DNA of 64,000 nucleotides from an uncultured Pelagibacteraceae bacterium (GTDB taxonomy: Bacteria > Pseudomonadota > Alphaproteobacteria > Pelagibacterales > AG-422-B15), in NCBI GenBank assembly GCA_902589175.1, contig CACIRX010000002.1:54783-118782 (forward strand), read 5' to 3'. The position numbers and the translations under genes were made by a program. The notes under the pieces were generated by a model. That model saw only the letters and a list, made by a program, of their open reading frames with translations, did not search any database and was not told the DNA's origin. How positions within the stretch are numbered: the first letter of the stretch is position 1; every line of letters begins with the position of its first letter. This document shows, piece by piece, positions 60,198 through 64,000 of the stretch.

Positions 60198-60324
60198 ATA
60201 ATCCTATGGAGCAGTTTAGTTTTAAACAGTTCTTACAAATTATTTATAGAATACTCACCTTTCCATTAATGGCTCTTGTTGTCTTTTTGGTTTTGATGTT
60301 GTTTTTGTATTTTTTTTGATTTGA

Positions 60325-60498
60325 TTATTCGTCGAAGCGTTTGGTGTTACAAGACTGCAAAGCTGTATCATAATCATCATTATGTTCGCCAGAGCAACAT
60401 GGATCAATATTAATCTTACAATTTGGGCATTGATAGTGACCATGTACATCAATTGGAATTATTGAAGTATTACACCATTGGCAGTTTTGCTGGGTCAT
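60325..60498 (-). CDS. Small Cys-rich zinc-ribbon-like protein (not in supplied ORF track)
   Basis: Read directly: MTQQNCQWCNTSIIPIDVHGHYQCPNCKINIDPCCSGEHNDDYDTALQSCNTKRFDE*; CxxC...CxxC arrangement. Confidence 0.7.
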   Translation of the reverse strand: MTQQNCQWCNTSIIPIDVHGHYQCPNCKINIDPCCSGEHNDDYDTALQSCNTKRFDE

Positions 60499-60567
60499 TT
60501 TTTAATACCAAATATATTTATCAAATATATTAATTGATTCTTACAAGGAATTATCTATAAGGATCAT

Positions 60568-60623
60568 CAATCCACGTTATCATCATGAAAAGCTTAAATA
60601 CTTTCCGTATTTAGGCTTTTTTC
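60568..60623 (+). ncRNA. Candidate short sRNA ending in an intrinsic terminator
   Basis: TTGATT-16nt-TATAAG (60534-60561); 14-bp hairpin AAAAGCTTAAATAC/GTATTTAGGCTTTT (60588-60620) with T-run. Confidence 0.35.
60588..60622 (+). terminator. Intrinsic terminator
   Basis: 14-bp stem with one wobble and TTTTTT tail. Confidence 0.75.
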
Positions 60624-60665
60624 ATTTTTAATTCACATTGTGGGAGTGCTTGATATTATTTAGTT

Positions 60666-60813
60666 GATGATAATGTGGAGGTTAAAAAGTTGACGCCACC
60701 AACATTGTAAGGGGTGGTGTCCACAACCATTTCAAAAATATTCTAAAATCTACATGACGTAGATGTTTGAAATAAAACTAAAATAAACCCCATCTCTTTA
60801 GATGGGGTTTTTT
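60666..60813 (+). ncRNA. Candidate structured sRNA (~145 nt)
   Basis: TTCACA-16nt-TATTAT (60632-60659); stems GACGCCACC/GGTGGTGTC and ATCTAC/GTAGAT; terminator hairpin at 60785-60810; no ORF. Confidence 0.4.
60785..60813. terminator. Bidirectional intrinsic terminator
   Basis: 11-bp perfect stem AAACCCCATCT/AGATGGGGTTT with TTTTTT on + side; abuts stop of 60812..61441 on -. Confidence 0.85.
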
Positions 60814-61441
60814 ATTTTCCGTTTGTTTTTTTATAAAAATATACAGATATAGAATAGAAAACTATCGTTCCAATAATCCACGCTGATTGAGATTGAAGAG
60901 TTATATTTCTTTCACCAAAATTTATTAATGTTGGATTAAAATAAGGACCAAATGGCATCAATGGTGCCCATGAGATTACTGCATCGCCTCCTACTTGATT
61001 GTGATAAATAACAGCTTCCACTAAAAAATTTTGGCCCATGAACCAAGTGAAAAAAATAAACAAGATCATTAAATGAAATTTCTCATACTCAAGAGCTCTT
61101 TTTGGAAAAATCCAAAAAACAAGAATAATTGCAAACCAAACAATTCCTGTATCGGCTAATGAGTTTACTAACCAATTAATTTCCATTGGAATTGCACATG
61201 TCATTGCACCAGATCTTCTGAGATTAACCGGATCACCATCAATAAGTCCAAAATTAACCCATATTTCCCATCCAAGCGCAGCAATTAAAAATGAAGATAA
61301 TAATGTTAATGAAATCCATTTCTTCATTTGATTTTTATATATTAGATACAAAGATAAAATTATTGGAGCTATTGCAGATAGATAAACGATGATGGTTCTT
61401 CTCCACTCAATTGAGTCCAATCCACATTCAAACAGCCACAT
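60812..61441 (-). CDS. Integral membrane protein of unknown function
   Basis: 209 aa, about 6 TM. Confidence 0.6.
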   Translation of the reverse strand: MWLFECGLDSIEWRRTIIVYLSAIAPIILSLYLIYKNQMKKWISLTLLSSFLIAALGWEIWVNFGLIDGDPVNLRRSGAMTCAIPMEINWLVNSLADTGIVWFAIILVFWIFPKRALEYEKFHLMILFIFFTWFMGQNFLVEAVIYHNQVGGDAVISWAPLMPFGPYFNPTLINFGERNITLQSQSAWIIGTIVFYSISVYFYKKTNGK

Positions 61442-61445
61442 ATAT

Positions 61446-61994
61446 TTACTCCAAGAATTCTAATTCTTTGACGTAAAGTTCAGCATAATGGTCCCTGCCA
61501 TATGCTACAATTCCAATTGAAGTGATTTTTTTTGGATTAATTTGATTTGCCAGCAACATACCAGATTTTTTAAAATCCCTAATCGGCATAATGAACTCAT
61601 CATATTCATTTTTTACATTAAATTCATATGAATAATACTGCCAAGGTAAGATTGTCCCTGTTGTGCGTAAAAAAATGTAGTATTTTTCATTATTTCCCCG
61701 AGCTACTATTCTTATACTGTCGGCCTTACTTAAATTAATGTCTTTTAATTCCTTACGTATTTGTATGAATCCACCATTATTCTCAGTACTAACGTTTCCT
61801 GTTAGTAAGGCATTGCTTTTACCGTCAATATTAATGAATTCAACTTTACCGCTAGATATACCGCCCATTACGTCGTCTGCAATATATCGCCAACTGCTTG
61901 GGTTATCGAAATTGTCTCTCAAATTATTTTCACTATATAAATTGTTGTATGAAAATATAGTAATTAAGAAAACTAAAAAACATCTTATAATCAT
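61446..61994 (-). CDS. CIA30-family protein
   Basis: NPSSWRYIADDVMGGISSGKVEF; IRIVARGNNEKYYIFLRT. Confidence 0.82.
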   Translation of the reverse strand: MIIRCFLVFLITIFSYNNLYSENNLRDNFDNPSSWRYIADDVMGGISSGKVEFINIDGKSNALLTGNVSTENNGGFIQIRKELKDINLSKADSIRIVARGNNEKYYIFLRTTGTILPWQYYSYEFNVKNEYDEFIMPIRDFKKSGMLLANQINPKKITSIGIVAYGRDHYAELYVKELEFLE

Positions 61995-62034
61995 TAAATT
62001 TAACCCCGAAAAATTAATCAGGAATTTATTATAT

Positions 62035-62199
62035 TTAAAATAATTTAGTTATTACAAAATATAAAATAATGGCAATTGCAACGAATGAATACCAGGTAAT
62101 TACTGTATTTCTCGCTTTATTTGGGTTTAGTTTTTTCGGATGCTTGAGATCTTCCTCTGTAGGTACTGGGCCAAGTTTGTGATAAAATTTCTTTTTCAT
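62035..62199 (-). CDS. Small single-TM protein
   Basis: MKKKFYHKLGPVPTEEDLKHPKKLNPNKARNTVITWYSFVAIAIILYFVITKLF; track start lies inside the tRNA, internal ATG 62199 used. Confidence 0.65.
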   Translation of the reverse strand: MKKKFYHKLGPVPTEEDLKHPKKLNPNKARNTVITWYSFVAIAIILYFVITKLF

Positions 62200-62207
62200 A
62201 AAAAAAG

Positions 62208-62283
62208 TGGCGAGCCCGCTCGGGTTCGAACCGAGGACAACTCCCTTAAAAGGGGAGTGCTCTACCAACTGAGCTACGGGCTC
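62208..62283 (-). tRNA. tRNA-Lys(TTT), CCA encoded
   Basis: GAGCCCG acceptor stem, CTCCC-CTTTTAA-GGGAG anticodon arm, GGTTCGAACC T-arm, GCCA 3' end. Confidence 0.97.
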
Positions 62284-62350
62284 TTAATTTGAGTTTATAT
62301 ATGATTATTATCTAAAATATATAGGTATTTTTGTATTTCAAGTGGATATC

Positions 62351-62659
62351 TTACATCATGTCTAGTTCTAATCTTGCAACATCCGACATGCGAGACATAT
62401 CCCATGGTGGATCCCATACAAGATCAACTGCAACATTTTTTACCCCAGGTACAGCATCGACAGCTTCTTTTACTTTTTTTGGCATTTCATCTGCTACAGG
62501 ACAATTTGGTGTAGTTAATGTCATTTGAATAATAACATCATTATCAGGAGTAACCTCACATTTGTAAATTAGACCTAATTCGTACAAATCAACTGGAATT
62601 TCAGGGTCAAATACAGTCTTTAATGCATCTATAACTTTTTGATCTTCTACTTTTTCCAT
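62351..62659 (-). CDS. SufT/MIP18-like (DUF59) Fe-S assembly protein
   Basis: VFDPEIPVDLYELGLIYKCEV; MTLTTPNCPVADEMP. Confidence 0.9.
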   Translation of the reverse strand: MEKVEDQKVIDALKTVFDPEIPVDLYELGLIYKCEVTPDNDVIIQMTLTTPNCPVADEMPKKVKEAVDAVPGVKNVAVDLVWDPPWDMSRMSDVARLELDMM

Positions 62660-63241
62660 TTAGTTAAATAATTCTACAAAATCCTCATAGCCTTCTTCAC
62701 TTAACTTCTCTAGAGGAACAAATCTTAAGGAAGCCGAATTAATACAATATCTTAATCCAGTTTCAGTGGGTCCATCATCAAATAAATGGCCTAGGTGTGC
62801 GTCGCCATATTGACTTCTTACCTCTGTGCGAACCATTCCATGGGATTTATCAACAACTTCTACAATTTCAATTCCTTTTATTGGCTTATCAAAACTCGGC
62901 CAACCTGTTCCTGAATCAAATTTATCTAAAGAGGAAAATAATGGTTCTCCTGAAATTACATCAACATAAATCCCAACATCTTTACTATTCCAATATTCAT
63001 TAAAAAATGGCCTCTCTGTTCCATTCTCTAAAGCAACAATTCTCTGTTCTTCAGTAAGGTTATTAATAGCTTCCTGTCTTTCTTCAGGCGTGGCAGAACA
63101 CCAGAAAGGTGTATCCATTACTTCTACTTTTGACATATCGTACTCCTCTAAGTTTATATCGGCAAACGACCGGTTTCCATAAATAAGTTGCAAAACAATA
63201 AATAATACAAGCAGTGCAAGATACACAGGATATAGTCTCAT
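62660..63241 (-). CDS. msrB: Peptide methionine sulfoxide reductase MsrB with N-terminal TM/signal segment
   Basis: [57 protein letters not shown]. Confidence 0.92.
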   Translation of the reverse strand: MRLYPVYLALLVLFIVLQLIYGNRSFADINLEEYDMSKVEVMDTPFWCSATPEERQEAINNLTEEQRIVALENGTERPFFNEYWNSKDVGIYVDVISGEPLFSSLDKFDSGTGWPSFDKPIKGIEIVEVVDKSHGMVRTEVRSQYGDAHLGHLFDDGPTETGLRYCINSASLRFVPLEKLSEEGYEDFVELFN

Positions 63242-63243
63242 AA

Positions 63244-63678
63244 TTAATCTTTTAAAGCCTGGTTAAAAGCATGCCATGCCATTGTTGCGCACTTTACCCT
63301 CATTGGAAATCCACCTACTCCCTTTAAGGCATAAAGTGAATCTTCCTCATTTAAAACCTTTAGGTCTTCATCTGAACCTGAAACAAGATTTGTGAAATCC
63401 TTAAATATTTCCTCAGCCACTTCAATTTTTTTACCTTTTAATTTTTCTGTCATTAATGATGCAGAGGCAAGTGATATGGCACACCCCTCGCCTGTGAATT
63501 TAATGTCTTCTATTATATTTTGATCATTAAGAAGAAAAGTAAGCTTTAAATTATCACCGCACAAAGGATTATGACCATCGGCACTTTTATTATGAGGTTC
63601 ACATTCGCCAAAATTTCTTGGTTCACGTCCGTGATCTAAAATTATTTCTTGGTAAAGATCATTTATTAAATCATTCAT
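63244..63678 (-). CDS. sufU: SufU/NifU-like Fe-S scaffold protein
   Basis: [50 protein letters not shown]. Confidence 0.92.
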   Translation of the reverse strand: MNDLINDLYQEIILDHGREPRNFGECEPHNKSADGHNPLCGDNLKLTFLLNDQNIIEDIKFTGEGCAISLASASLMTEKLKGKKIEVAEEIFKDFTNLVSGSDEDLKVLNEEDSLYALKGVGGFPMRVKCATMAWHAFNQALKD

Positions 63679-64000
63679 TTATTAAAAAACTCCTTACACT
63701 TATTTAGCGCAATAATAAATTTATCAACTTCTTCTAATGAATTATACACACCAAAAGATAATCTGGCCGTTGAATTGACACCGAGATGTTTCATTAAAGG
63801 CTGGCAACAGTGATGACCTGCTCTAATTGCTATTCCTTCAACATCTAAAAACGAAGATACTTCGTGGGAGTGAACATTTTTAATATTAAAGGATATGATA
63901 GAATTCCTTTTATTATCTCCACCATGAATTTCGATAAAATCAATTTCGTTTAATTTATTAAATGCATATTTAGTGATTTCATTTTCATGCTCGATAATAT
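63675..64000 (-). CDS. sufS: Cysteine desulfurase SufS, C-terminal part (truncated by window)
   Basis: Read directly: ...[67 protein letters not shown] overlap with sufU. Confidence 0.9.
   Translation of the reverse strand, partial: IIEHENEITKYAFNKLNEIDFIEIHGGDNKRNSIISFNIKNVHSHEVSSFLDVEGIAIRAGHHCCQPLMKHLGVNSTARLSFGVYNSLEEVDKFIIALNKCKEFFNK

Noticed and set aside
60255-60452. 65-aa ORF MMYMVTINAQIV... on -
   Set aside because: Out of frame with the Cys-rich 57-aa ORF at 60325-60498, which has a coherent zinc-ribbon-like sequence.
62200-62268. N-terminal extension (MVEHSPFKGVVLGSNPSGLATFF) of the small ORF at 62035
   Set aside because: It is translation of tRNA-Lys sequence; the ATG at 62199 (MKKKFYHKLG) is the plausible start.
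1-64000. CRISPR arrays, prophage, transposases, integrases, toxin-antitoxin or defence systems
   Set aside because: No spaced direct-repeat array and no recognisable mobile-element or defence proteins found in any reading frame inspected.

Overview
AT-rich, Gram-negative window that looks like a marine alphaproteobacterium (inferred from gene content and composition; no search was run). Positions ~1-29.5 kb form a phosphorus-acquisition supercluster. It holds phosphonate uptake (phnD partial, phnE, phnE2), an MFS transporter, phnF and the C-P lyase operon phnGHIJKLN, a DUF1045 2H-phosphoesterase-like gene and phnM. An opposing block follows: ppk-ppx-phoR-(YwaF-like)-pstSCAB-phoU-phoB-arsC-aquaporin. 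After it come sixA, a lipoprotein, a porin and a PlcP/Agt-like lipid-remodelling pair. Hand-read 11-nt-periodic Pho-box-like repeats lie upstream of pstS, the porin and plcP, and a shorter one upstream of phnG. The plcP-side box faces an intergenic hairpin with a CCUCC-containing loop, which is a candidate phosphate-responsive anti-Shine-Dalgarno sRNA. Positions ~30-47.5 kb carry a split branched-chain-amino-acid-type ABC transporter (livHMG on +; livF, fadD and two livK on -) around metabolic and membrane genes. The rest includes AtuA/DUF1446, a desaturase, a CFA synthase, MsrA, small stress-type enzymes, an SDR, tRNA-Lys(TTT) and a suf segment (sufT-like, msrB, sufU, partial sufS). Two small Cys-motif ORFs and the partial sufS are absent from the supplied ORF track. 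A structured intergenic region at 60.53-60.81 kb may encode two tandem small RNAs with mutual complementarity.
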